From: JACMJL01 sp963791805 | Lineage (GTDB): Bacteria > Bacillota > Clostridia > Clostridiales > Clostridiaceae | Length of the DNA: 64,000 nucleotides | Reading direction: 5' to 3' | Assembly (NCBI GenBank): GCA_963791805.1 | Contig: CAWBTU010000003.1 | Span: 496,001 to 560,000 of the forward strand | Part shown: positions 7,956-17,403 of the stretch, one piece after another | Layout of the letters: each line of letters begins with the position of its first letter | How positions within the stretch are numbered: position 1 is the first letter of the stretch | Notes under the pieces: generated by a model | The model's input: the letters and a program-made list of their open reading frames with translations, nothing else | The model's database searches: none | What the model was told of the DNA's origin: nothing | Position numbers and translations under genes: made by a program

Positions 7956-10178
7956 TTACTTACTTTTCACAGATGTATCTAAACTAGTTTTTAAGTCATA
8001 CATTTGAACTGAACTATTCTTTTCAAATCCACCATTTGTCTGATTTTCAACTTGTGATGTAGCAATACTAGTAGTGCCGGTTCCACCCCATTCACTTGCT
8101 GAAATAGCTTTTCCATTAACTTTAATCCATGTCATTATTTCGTTATTTCCACCACCTCCGCCCATTCCTCCATCTGCAATTGCGTATCTAACTACACCTT
8201 CTTTTACAAGTTGTTTGAATTCACTTAAAGTAAGGATATTATCTGATCCGCTAAATCCTCCAAGTGCCATTACAGCTTCACCAGATTGTAGTATTATATC
8301 AGTTGCACTATTTGAAGAAGATACTGCAAGCAAATATTTTTCATTTGTTTTGTTCTTTTTTAGATATTCTATCATCTTTGTAGTACTATTATTAGAGTTA
8401 CCTGTCATAGGCCTTACCATCTGTTTACTTGACTTAAGCTCTAAGCCTGCTGCTGGGAATGTTCCAGACATTTGGTAACATAATGTGGTTACGGACCAAA
8501 CTGTTGGTGTTATTAAAAGCCCAATTAATGCAATTCCTGTTAATACTTTTTTAAGCATTAAGTTTGTATCTTTTTTAAACTTGACAATAACAAGAATTAC
8601 TGCAGTTACAAATGTAAGTGCTGACATTATTATCATAATAAATTTAGTAAGATCAGATATATTTGTGTAGTAAGATAATATCTTCAACTGAACTAACCCA
8701 TTTGCAATAAATGCTATTGGCAAAATCCAAGACTTCCATCCACCGTCTTTATATAGTTCCCACATTGAAACAATTCCAATTCCCACTAAAGCTGCAATTG
8801 GCGCTGCCATCATTGTGAGGTAGTAAGGATGAAATAGTCCTTTTGTGAAACTAAAATATACAAACTCTGGTAATATCCACATTGACCACATTATTAAAGC
8901 CTGTTTTCTTTTGTTATCAAGTGAAAATCTTAACTTTTCTTTTATTGCTGCAGCTATAAATCCAAATACTGCAATAGGGAATAACCAAATTATTTGATCT
9001 GATAAGCTATTATTAGAGAACAGTCTTGTAATACTAGACTTCTCAGTTCCTCCAAAAGTTCCACCACCTTGACCTCCCCCACTTAATCCCTTCATATTGT
9101 TACCATCTGCACCTTGTACCATTCCACCTGGACCACCGCTACCAAATCCACCTTGTGGTATTCCTTTACCATCACCGCCAAAGTAGTTACTTGGAATTGA
9201 TGGCCCATTACTATTAGTAGGTGGCTTTGGCATTCCTTGTGCTTGATTATAATTACTTTGATAATTGCCATTAATCCCTGGTGCATACTCATTTTGAGCT
9301 GGATTATAATTAAAATCTGTGCCCTTTCCCCCTTGTCCTGGAACCTGTATATTATTTCCTTGCCTTTTTACACCTGGTTTTGTTTTATCACCAATTCCTA
9401 ATCTTTCTAATCCGTTATGTCCAAATATTAATTCTAGAACTGAATTGTTAGTGCTGCTTCCTACAAATGGTCTGTCCGATGCAGGCACTAGGTCTACAAC
9501 AACCGCCCAAGAAAGTGATACTATTACAAGAACTAGCGTACCTACAAGAAGATGAATTATTCTCTTTTTTATGGGAACTGTGCTTGCTAGAAGATATGTT
9601 AAATATATAGCCGGTATTATCATATATGCTTGAAGCATTTTTATATTGAAGCCTACTCCAACCATAGCTAGTCCAATAAGAAGATATTTTAATTTTCCCT
9701 CTTCAGCAGCAATAGAAACTGCCCAACACGCTATCATTAAAGCTAGAACAACTAAATTATCACAAGTATTATTTCTGCTTACAGCAACAAAAACTGGTGT
9801 AACTGCTAAACAAAATGCTGAAATTAGTCCTGCCACGTTTCCAAAGGATTTCTTTATGATAAAATATATTAAAGCAACTGAGATTACACCTGCAAGTGCC
9901 TGGGGAAGAAGTATACTCCATCCATGAAATCCAAATATTTTTGCAGATATAGCTTGTAACCAGAAGCCAAGAGGTGGTTTATCGATACTTACAAATCCAC
10001 CTGGATCAAAAGACACAAAGAAAAAGTTTTTAAAATTCATGGTCATGCTTTTTACCCCTGACGCATAATATGAATTTGAATAACCTTCAATACCTAAATT
10101 AGCAAAATTCAATATCGCCGACAATATTAAGATTGGTATTACCGCAATATTTTCCTTCTTAAATTTTATCGTTTTCAT
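7956..10178 (-). CDS. GT39/ArnT-like membrane glycosyltransferase (YkcB family)
   Basis: A 740-residue polytopic enzyme of the GT-C class, which transfers sugars from polyprenyl-phosphate donors outside the membrane. The first loop holds the catalytic acidic region before TM2 and the diagnostic IDKPPLGFW motif (about 65-73). About a dozen membrane helices follow. Residues about 268-385 form an external insertion extremely rich in Gly, Asn, Gln and Pro, and a globular C-terminal domain contains another GMGGGGG run. The start ATG shares one base with the stop of the 59-aa GtrA-like gene (TAATG), so translation is coupled. With the GT2 two genes upstream it forms a B. subtilis ykcC-ykcB-like set. 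The acceptor (teichoic acid, glycan or protein) cannot be read from sequence. Confidence 0.88.
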   Translation of the reverse strand: MKTIKFKKENIAVIPILILSAILNFANLGIEGYSNSYYASGVKSMTMNFKNFFFVSFDPGGFVSIDKPPLGFWLQAISAKIFGFHGWSILLPQALAGVISVALIYFIIKKSFGNVAGLISAFCLAVTPVFVAVSRNNTCDNLVVLALMIACWAVSIAAEEGKLKYLLIGLAMVGVGFNIKMLQAYMIIPAIYLTYLLASTVPIKKRIIHLLVGTLVLVIVSLSWAVVVDLVPASDRPFVGSSTNNSVLELIFGHNGLERLGIGDKTKPGVKRQGNNIQVPGQGGKGTDFNYNPAQNEYAPGINGNYQSNYNQAQGMPKPPTNSNGPSIPSNYFGGDGKGIPQGGFGSGGPGGMVQGADGNNMKGLSGGGQGGGTFGGTEKSSITRLFSNNSLSDQIIWLFPIAVFGFIAAAIKEKLRFSLDNKRKQALIMWSMWILPEFVYFSFTKGLFHPYYLTMMAAPIAALVGIGIVSMWELYKDGGWKSWILPIAFIANGLVQLKILSYYTNISDLTKFIMIIMSALTFVTAVILVIVKFKKDTNLMLKKVLTGIALIGLLITPTVWSVTTLCYQMSGTFPAAGLELKSSKQMVRPMTGNSNNSTTKMIEYLKKNKTNEKYLLAVSSSNSATDIILQSGEAVMALGGFSGSDNILTLSEFKQLVKEGVVRYAIADGGMGGGGGNNEIMTWIKVNGKAISASEWGGTGTTSIATSQVENQTNGGFEKNSSVQMYDLKTSLDTSVKSK

Positions 10179-10357
10179 TAATCATTCCCCCATAACTTGT
10201 ATCCAACAAAATTAGTAACCTTTGCAACAACTGCAATAATCATCGTAAATACTATAAAGTCTAAAAGCGTATTCGCTAAGCCTACCATAGAAAATACACC
10301 TACGCGTTTTAGCTTCCCGCAGATTAATTTCTTTATGGATCTATATACTGACTTCAT
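10178..10357 (-). CDS. 59-aa GtrA-like small membrane protein
   Basis: This short gene fills the gap between the two glycosyltransferases. It begins at ATG 10357 inside the last codons of the GT2 gene (17-base overlap) and its TAA shares a base with the GT39 ATG. The product has a basic N-terminus (KKLICGKLKR), then FSMVGLANTLLDFIVF, the first-helix signature of GtrA-family proteins, which are thought to help flip polyprenyl-linked sugars. It then ends after one long hydrophobic stretch. Normal GtrA proteins are about 120-140 residues with four helices, so this is either a trimmed functional partner or a decayed copy. Its exact fit between two overlapping genes argues that it is translated. 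Confidence 0.75.
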   Translation of the reverse strand: MKSVYRSIKKLICGKLKRVGVFSMVGLANTLLDFIVFTMIIAVVAKVTNFVGYKLWGND

Positions 10358-11327
10358 ATTTCTTATCAGATTTCTTATAGTTCACAGTACTTTCAACTAT
10401 ATAAATTGGTCTATCCTTAGTTTCATCGAAAATTCTACCAATATATTGACCAAGCATTCCAATGCTGGAAAACATTAATCCAAACATAATAAGGTTGATG
10501 GATAAAATCATTCCTAAATTTAGTAAATTATTACTACTGAATATATCATTTACAATAACGCCTATTAAGGATAATATTCCAATAAAAAATGTTAACCCTC
10601 CAAAATACCCTGCTATTTCAAGTGGTTTATATGAAAAAGAGGTTATTCCATCTAGAGCCAGTTTCATCATTCTCTTCAGCGGATATTTAGTCTCTCCTGC
10701 AAATCTCTCTTGTCTTGTGAATTCAACAAAGGTCTGTTTATATCCAACCCAACTAACAAGTCCTCTTACATATCTATTTTTTTCAGGAAGTGAAGCTAAT
10801 GCATCACAAACTTTTCTATCTATAAGTCTAAAATCTCCCGTATCAACTGGTATCTCAACGGTAGCCATGTCCTTTAGTAATCTATAAAACATTTTTGCAG
10901 TGATTTTTTTTAAAAATGTTTCGCCTTCTCTTTTTATTCTCTTTCCATATACAACCTCATATCCTTCCTTCCATTTTTCAATCATTTTCAAAATTACTTC
11001 TGGAGGATCTTGAAGGTCTGCATCAATTACAACGATTGCTTTTCCTAATGCTAAATCCATTCCAGCAGTTATTGCGGCTTGATGACCAAAATTTCGAGAA
11101 AAGTTAATAATTCTAATTTTTTCATCACTTTTACATATTTCTTCTACTTTATCTCTAGTTGTATCTTTACTTCCATCATTAACAAAAATTATTTCATAAT
11201 TTTCATTACTGGAATCCATAACTTCCTTTAATCTTCTGTAACTTTCTCCTATAACAAGTTCTTCATTAAACATTGGAACTACTACAGAGCAAACTATATC
11301 ATTAGTCATTTTTATCACTCCATTCAT
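10341..11327 (-). CDS. GT2 polyprenol-phosphate glycosyltransferase (YkcC/GtrB/DPM1-like)
   Basis: A 328-residue enzyme that moves a sugar from a nucleotide donor onto polyprenyl phosphate on the cytoplasmic face. The GT-A domain (1-230) shows VVVPMFNEE, the DGSKD loop and the metal-binding DADLQDPPE motif. Two C-terminal helices (about 235-262 and 270-300) anchor it, as in GtrB. The lipid-linked sugar it makes is the expected donor for the GT39 enzyme downstream. AAGGAGG lies 7 bases before ATG 11327. It is first in a three-gene overlapping operon. Confidence 0.92.
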   Translation of the reverse strand: MNGVIKMTNDIVCSVVVPMFNEELVIGESYRRLKEVMDSSNENYEIIFVNDGSKDTTRDKVEEICKSDEKIRIINFSRNFGHQAAITAGMDLALGKAIVVIDADLQDPPEVILKMIEKWKEGYEVVYGKRIKREGETFLKKITAKMFYRLLKDMATVEIPVDTGDFRLIDRKVCDALASLPEKNRYVRGLVSWVGYKQTFVEFTRQERFAGETKYPLKRMMKLALDGITSFSYKPLEIAGYFGGLTFFIGILSLIGVIVNDIFSSNNLLNLGMILSINLIMFGLMFSSIGMLGQYIGRIFDETKDRPIYIVESTVNYKKSDKKYEVSI

Positions 11328-11423
11328 TTTAAATCCTCCTTATCTTCTTATGTTTAAAGTATATCCATGAATTGTAGCACTAGTATCAAATAAATATGTG
11401 AACTTTGTGTGATTTGAATTCAA

Positions 11424-11474
11424 AAAAAGATCCTATGATTATCAAAATTGTTAAGTAATCATAGAATCTTTTTT
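11424..11474. terminator. bidirectional intrinsic terminator after FlxA-like gene
   Basis: The long stem (AAGAT-CTATGATTA / TAATCATAG-ATCTT, one bulge) is flanked by A7 on the left and T6 on the right. It can therefore terminate in both directions; its main role is to end the minus-strand FlxA-like transcript before the glycosyltransferase operon. Confidence 0.85.
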
Positions 11475-11493
11475 ATTTAAGTATATTATATGT

Positions 11494-11805
11494 TTATGCT
11501 AGCTCATCGATTATATTTTCCACAGCCTTCTCTTTAGCTGAATTACTATTGCTGCTATTAGATGCTTGTCCTTGTGAAGTAGATGTCTGGTTAGATTTTT
11601 TCTGTTGTATCTGCGCATCAATTTGCTGTATCTGTGCCTCTAAAATCTTAACTTTTGCTTGTTTTGTCTTCTCATCATCTTTACTTGAATTGACCTTGTC
11701 CAACTGTTGCTGAAGGTTTGCCTTTCTAGCCTCTAGTTGACTTGTGTCACTACTGCTTGTTGTTGTACTTACAGTTGATGTGGATGAAACTGATGAAATG
11801 TTCAT
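11494..11805 (-). CDS. FlxA-like coiled-coil protein
   Basis: A 103-residue, mainly helical soluble protein. A Ser/Thr-rich head (VSSTSTVSTTTSSS) is followed by a heptad-rich helix from about 27 to 75, containing LEARKANLQQQLDKV and KILEAQIQQIDAQI, then a Gln/Ser/Asn-rich linker and a short amphipathic tail. This matches FlxA-like proteins of Firmicutes, whose function is unknown. ATG 11805 is chosen because AGGAGG lies 7 bases upstream; the longer frame to 11898 reads back into the neighbouring gene. It is probably co-transcribed with the frameshifted membrane protein upstream. Confidence 0.7.
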   Translation of the reverse strand: MNISSVSSTSTVSTTTSSSDTSQLEARKANLQQQLDKVNSSKDDEKTKQAKVKILEAQIQQIDAQIQQKKSNQTSTSQGQASNSSNSNSAKEKAVENIIDELA

Positions 11806-11816
11806 AATAAATCCTC

Positions 11817-12298
11817 CTAAGTTTTGAACAGATTTAAATCTCCTGATTGCCCTTCTATTAAAGTGGCTGCTGAAATTCTTAAAAATAAACCTATCCATAA
11901 TAATGTTAATATTAATATCGTTCCATTTCTTGCATTTATTTTTAAATCCTTATATTTAAGAATAAAATATGCTGCTATAAATAAAGCAAAGAATATCGCT
12001 GAGTATATTATAAGCATAGATGAATATTTATTGCTGGTGCTAGTACTTGTATTACCTCCTTTGCTGAATCCATTTTGATTAGTAGTAAACTGATTGGGAT
12101 TGAAGTTTTGCTTATCAGGTGTCTGATTTCCATCTGCTTGAAATGAATCATTGTACTGCATTTTCATTGAGTTTGGAGTAATATTACTCTTATTATTATT
12201 TCCATTATAGTTCCACGTTGTATAAATACATAGTGCCCCAGCTAATATATTGCAGCAAATAGACTTATTTTAAATATATGTTTTTTGAAAGCCACCAT
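11817..12298 (-). pseudogene. small membrane protein gene broken by a frameshift
   Basis: Translation would start at ATG 12298, with AAAGGAG well placed, and reads MVAFKKHIFKISLFAAIY before a stop at 12242-12244. One reading frame over, the sequence continues as ILAGALCIYTTWNYNGN and runs without interruption to the stop at 11817. The join would be an ordinary membrane protein of about 160 residues: an N-terminal signal or anchor helix, an Asn/Gln-rich polar segment, then two helices. The lesion lies in the short AT-repeat near 12245. The downstream frame alone has no ribosome site. I do not recognise the family. Confidence 0.65.
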
Positions 12299-12385
12299 TT
12301 ATATACTCCTTTCAATACATTAAAGTATCACTTTTTTAAATTATAGCTAACAATTGTATCGCTATTATCACTTTCTCATGATATA

Positions 12386-12457
12386 TAATGTCACTTGTCA
12401 AGTGCCAGTCACCAACTTGTCTAATGTCACTTGTCACGTGCCTGTCACCAACTTGTC
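12386..12457. repeat. tandem pair of 36-bp direct repeats
   Basis: Two adjoining 36-bp units, 12386-12421 and 12422-12457, differ at only two positions. Each contains GTCACTTGTCA and GTCACCAACTTGTC. They lie in the intergenic space between the two-component kinase and the FlxA-like operon. Their GC content is higher than their surroundings. Confidence 0.85.
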
Positions 12458-12475
12458 GTCTCCGCCTTATACGCC

Positions 12476-13825
12476 TTATATTGGAAGTTTGATTATAAAA
12501 CTTACACCTTTATCCCTATTTACTGCTTTAATTTCTCCTTCATAATAATTTATGATTTTCTTAGAAATAGCCAGTCCTAGTCCAAAATTTCCAGTCTTAT
12601 CTTTGTAAAAATTATCAAAAATATGGTCTATATGCTCTGCTCCAATTTTCGGACCATCGTTATATATCTCTAATTCCGCGAAAGTGTCCTTCTTTTTTAA
12701 AGATATAGAAATTCTTTCTTCAGCATATCTAAGTCCATTATCCAATATATTCTCGATGGAAACTTGTATTTTATCACCATTACCATTAATGCTAATCTCA
12801 TCAATATCTAAATCCCATTGAATCTTACTATTAACTACTTCAAATCTATTAATAATATGCGTTAAGGTATCTCTTAAATTTATTTTAGTGTTGTTTATAT
12901 TATTATCCAGAACATAATTTAGGGTGTTTAAATAAAGCATTTGCTTAATTTTTCTCTCTAAGCAAATAGTCTCATCCCTTATTATTTCAGCAGTTTTTTC
13001 AACAGATTCAATATACACACCATCGATAATTGCGTCAGCATGACTCATTATAACCATAACCGGTGTTTTTAAATCATGTGATATGCTTTGTAAAAACATT
13101 TTTTCTTCCTCGTCCGCATGTTTTAGTTCATTTTGCATACGGTTCATTGATTCTGCTAGCCGTCCTATTTCATCACTATTCTTTACATCAATAGGCTCTT
13201 TCCAATCTTTATGTGCAATTCTTATAGTGAAATCTTCAAGTTCCTTTAAAGGTTTTGAAATATAATTTGCAACGACCTTAGCTGTTAAAAAACCTATTGC
13301 AATAAATACAACACCTATAATTAGTACTGTGTATAATACACTATTGTCTTGTGTATTTGGTACATAGGATACAAAATAGGTATTTCCTAATCCATTTCCT
13401 TCAATTGAACTTATTATGAAAAAATATTTTTTGCCATCATAAGTCTTTTTAAATTGTTTATCCGTAACAGTACCCTTACTAACAAAACTAGCTATCCACA
13501 TTTGAACATCTCTATCAAATAATGCTTCAGGTTTAGGTTTATTTCCTATAATTATTTGCGGACCATCATTGCTATCTATGCTGTAAATAAAATTGTCGCT
13601 ACCTTTTAAGTTTTTTAATTGATTAAATCTAGGTTGCTGATCATAGTTACTACTTTTTATCAATATATCATGGGAAGCTTTTAAATCTTGGATTTTTGCA
13701 TTTTCACTTATTCGTTTAAAGGCCACCAGATATATTAATGAAATGCTACAAATAATTACTAGTATAATAACCGTGAAGGTAGTCCATATTCTCATGGTTA
13801 AAGATTTAAATCTAAGTTTCTTCAT
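12476..13825 (-). CDS. two-component sensor histidine kinase (OmpR-partner type)
   Basis: A 449-residue membrane kinase: TM1 at about 12-34, an extracellular sensor of about 125 residues, TM2 at about 161-183, HAMP to about 240, HisKA with the phospho-acceptor in QSISHDLKTP, and an ATPase domain with N-box NILDNGLRYA and G-box NFGLGLAISKK. All catalytic motifs are present. Its ATG overlaps the intended stop of the response regulator (ATGA), so the pair was translationally coupled. The neighbouring glycosyltransferase or FlxA-like genes are plausible targets, but this is inference. Confidence 0.92.
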   Translation of the reverse strand: MKKLRFKSLTMRIWTTFTVIILVIICSISLIYLVAFKRISENAKIQDLKASHDILIKSSNYDQQPRFNQLKNLKGSDNFIYSIDSNDGPQIIIGNKPKPEALFDRDVQMWIASFVSKGTVTDKQFKKTYDGKKYFFIISSIEGNGLGNTYFVSYVPNTQDNSVLYTVLIIGVVFIAIGFLTAKVVANYISKPLKELEDFTIRIAHKDWKEPIDVKNSDEIGRLAESMNRMQNELKHADEEEKMFLQSISHDLKTPVMVIMSHADAIIDGVYIESVEKTAEIIRDETICLERKIKQMLYLNTLNYVLDNNINNTKINLRDTLTHIINRFEVVNSKIQWDLDIDEISINGNGDKIQVSIENILDNGLRYAEERISISLKKKDTFAELEIYNDGPKIGAEHIDHIFDNFYKDKTGNFGLGLAISKKIINYYEGEIKAVNRDKGVSFIIKLPI

Positions 13826-14503
13826 TGCTTTATCACCAACTTATATCCGTAACCATAAACCGTTTCTATACTTAATCTATCAACCTTTTTTCTCAAGTCT
13901 TCTAATAGTATCATCTACCACTCTATCAGAACCAAAATAATCTTGACCCCACACATTGTTTAATATTTGATCTCTAGATATTAAGTTATTCTTATTTTCA
14001 ACAAAATAATTAATAAGTTCAAACTCCTTGTTTGTTAATTGAATCTCTTCATCTTCAAGAAAAACTGTCCTTTGATTTTTACTAATTTTATATCCCTCAA
14101 CATTTAATACTATATCTGTATGTTCATCATCAACTTTCACATTAATTCTTTCAAGAAGCTTATTTGTTCTTATTACAAGCTCTCTAGGTAAAAATGGTTT
14201 GGATAAATAATCATCACTACCCAGCTCTAATCCAACTACTCTATCAAGTTCTTCATTTCTTGCTGACATAAAGATAACTGGGGTATTCTTATTATGCTTT
14301 TTAATAGCTTTAATTATTTCATATCCATCAATATCAGGTAACATTATGTCCAAAATCCAAAGGTCAGGCATGTCCTGAATTCTATCTATAGCAGATTTGC
14401 CTTCTGCAAAAGTTGTTACCTCATACCCTTCTCTCTGCAGATATTTCTCTAGTAGAATATTTAAACTCTTTTCATCTTCAACAAGATATATCTTTATTGG
14501 CAC
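13822..14503 (-). pseudogene. OmpR-family response regulator with a 1-base frameshift near its end
   Basis: The receiver is intact: acidic EDE, phospho-acceptor in LWILDIMLPD, the conserved Ser/Thr in VIFMSAR, and Lys in LSKPF. The DNA-binding winged helix runs to DDTIRRLEKK, where the frame hits a stop. Removing one A from the A6 run (T6 at 13886-13891 on plus) restores VDRLSIETVYGYGYKLVIKQ, the standard wing ending, and places the stop so that it overlaps the kinase ATG. Without this the wing strand and recognition turn are lost. GTG 14503 is preferred as the start (GGGGTG site). It could be sequence error, slippage-tolerant expression or a real lesion. Confidence 0.8.
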
Positions 14504-14703
14504 TTTAATCACCCCAATCACTATTATTACTATTTAATAATATAATTCTATCACACAATCTTCGAAACATTTCAGATTAATTATGTGAAAACAATGTGAA
14601 TTCTTTATTCTTGTTGAAATGATATCTAATGTGACCTGTAATTTAAATATATTCTTTTACTAAAATTTCCCATTAGCTTCAGCTTGTTATGTTTTGTTAA
14701 AAG

Positions 14704-17019
14704 TTATGAATATATATCTGAAAACTCTATTCTAATTCTATCTACGTTCCTTGGAATACTTGAAATATCCATTGCGTAGTTAGTACCTATATCATCTATA
14801 GGCATTGCAGGAAGCTCAATAAAAAATTTGCTACCCTGGTTAACTACACTTTTCACACATATGGTTCCTCCTAGTGCTTCCACAAGAAGCTTAACTAGTG
14901 AAAGTCCTATTCCACTTCCCTCACATCTTTTAGCAAAAGATTTATCAGCTTGCTTGAATCTTTCAAAAATCATCTTTTGCTTATCTTCAGGAATCCCTAT
15001 TCCTGTATCAATTACTTCAATACTAATTTTTTCTCCTTGGTTTTTTAGATTAACATATATTTTATCTTTCTTAGAAGTGAATTTTAATGCATTTGAAATT
15101 AAATTAAGCATTATTCTCTCAATTATATCTGGATCACAAGCAATAATTTTTTCCTCCACATCTGTATCAAATATTATTGTAACACCCTTACTTTTTGCAT
15201 ATTCACTTACTGATAAAGTAATTTCTTCTACAATGCTTATAATATTATTATTACTTAAAGATACATTGAAATAGCCTGACTCAATCTTCGAAATATCTAT
15301 TATATTGTTTACTAATTTTAATAATCTATATGAATTTTGTTTCATCATTTTTACATACTTAATATCTCCACTTTCATCTTTTCCCTTAGCACGAATATTA
15401 TACTCTAACATTTGAATGGCAGTGAATATTACATTTATTGGTGTTCTAAGTTCATGTGAAATATTTGCTAAAAACTCTTCTTGTAGTTGTAATGTCTCTT
15501 CCATATCTTTAGCAGCTTTGACTTCAGATGTAATATCAATCATAATAACAATTAACTCTTTCATTTCTCCATTTATTGTTATTAATGGTTCTATAATAAT
15601 ATTTCCGTATCCTATATTTCCATCTGCTATATATTCTCTCTCCTTAATGTATTCTGTTCTCTTCTCCTTAATTGCCTTGAGGATTTGATCATATTCATTT
15701 TTATAAAAAAAATCATATTTATTGTCTAATATTTTTTTTCCCACTAACTCATTAATAGATGTAATCTCTGACCTTACTGATGTTGCAAGTTTATAAGCCT
15801 TTTGATTTAAATCTAACACTATTAAATCCGGTACTGATAACCTAAAAACAGGCAAATCAAAATTATCAATAATCTGATAAAAAAGTTCATATTGTTGCTG
15901 TAATAATTTTTGATATTTCAGCTTTTCTGAAACATCTCTTACATTCAGTATTCCTACAAGATAATCACCATTACTGTCATATAGGGGCGTTCCGTTGATA
16001 TCAACGTAGATTACGCTTTCTTTATTTTTAATTCCTAGCTTATATCCTAATATTTTTTCCCCACGAATCACCCTATTTGTAGGCAAATTTTCAAAATTAA
16101 CTGTTTTTTTATCTATATCTATGAATTCCACTTCATCTTTAAAGTAAATATCATTATCTATTTTTACATAAGTGCCATCAAATAATCCCCTTGCAGCCTT
16201 ATTTGCCCTTAAACTGTTTCCTTCCTCATTACATAGAATTATCGCGTCAGTCATATTTTCAATTATTGCTTCCAACTCAAAATCCTTTTGTTCTATGACT
16301 TTAGCTTGTTCCTCCACAAATTTTTTATTTGGGACTCTTTCAGTAAATTCAATATATATCTCAATTATATATTTTACTTTTCCTTCAATAAATATAGGAA
16401 CTAAAGATGAATTCCAATGGGTAACTCCTCTTTCAAAATGATCATACTTAAATTCATTAGCGTAATAAGTTTCACCAGTTTTTATTACGTTTGAGAAAAT
16501 TTCTTCAGCTACACTTGTCTCAAACCCAGGAATTCTATCTTTTGCCATTGTACCTATACTATTTTCAATTTTTCTATATGGTCCTTCCATAAAATTTAAA
16601 TACTTTTGATTTGCTCGTATAAGTATTAAATCTGGAGCATTATGCACTGCTATACCAACTTTGTTATCTTCAAAAAGATGTTCAATTAGTATTGAGTTAT
16701 ATTCGCATCTATTTTGTGATTTTCTATTGAAGAAATATACTATTTCATTCTTATTTGTTAAAGCCTTACATGAAACACTAACTTCTATAGCTTCATAGTC
16801 TACGTTGAATATAAAGCACTCACTAGGGATTTACTGATTCGCATTTAGTAATCTATGATTAATTTTTAGTAATTTACATATTTCAATTATAGATTTACCT
16901 GTTAACTGGTCATTTGAATACCCAGTTAGTTTCAAAAACTCTTTGCTTACATTTACTACAATGTTCTCCTCAGTTGTGAAAAAATATATACTAATTTCAT
17001 TTTCACAGTCACTGTTCAT
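14704..17019 (-). pseudogene. PAS-domain histidine kinase interrupted by an in-frame stop
   Basis: One continuous frame runs from ATG 17019 to the stop at 14704, with a single TAA at 16831-16833, after residue about 62 of the intended 771. Sequence on both sides is coherent: an N-terminal PAS domain (FLKLTGYSNDQLTGKSI), three further PAS-like modules (about 140-500), then HisKA (LANISHELRTPINVI) and a complete ATPase domain (GSGIGLSLVKLL). A CAA or CAG to TAA change would explain it. A fragment from GTG 16647 could be made, but no ribosome site is seen there. No membrane helix, so a cytoplasmic sensor; no adjoining regulator gene. Confidence 0.8.
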
Positions 17020-17403
17020 TACTTGACCCCCATTATTTATCATTTGTTGTATGTATATATTAAATTAGCTCCAACCCAAAATGTTCAACAATAGCCTTTA
17101 TATTCCTTTTATTTTGTGCAAAAATCGTATTCTCTTTTTCTTTATTTTTCGACAAATAAAAAACATCAATCTCCTTTGGGCTTGATGTTCCTTGTTTTAA
17201 ATATTCATATATGGACGCTTCTTGAAACACCTTCCTTCCGCTTCACAAGATCATATTCGCCACTTTACATAATATTAAAGTATTTAGTATAATAGACTTA
17301 CTTCTCTTTAGGTATACCCTATAAAGGTGCTTATTTCATGATAAGCATACTTTTTCCTACCTAAGTCGAATAAATTTGAATACAATAGTTGAGGTGTATT
17401 ATA
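17020..17403. other. intergenic stretch with a 56-codon reading frame and weak hairpin
   Basis: On the minus strand a protein-like frame from GTG 17230 to the stop at 17060 would encode 56 residues (EASIYEYLKQ at the start, AIVEHFGLELI at the end). The putative ribosome site abuts the GTG too closely, and a stop lies just upstream in frame. It looks more like the C-terminal remnant of a larger gene than a complete one. A 7-bp hairpin TGCTTAT/ATAAGCA (17328-17347) precedes the lipoprotein gene. I recognise no family. Confidence 0.35.

Noticed and set aside
17060..17230. 56-codon minus-strand frame as a complete small gene
   Set aside because: Ribosome site too close to the GTG and a stop just upstream; more likely a remnant, so described only in the intergenic entry.
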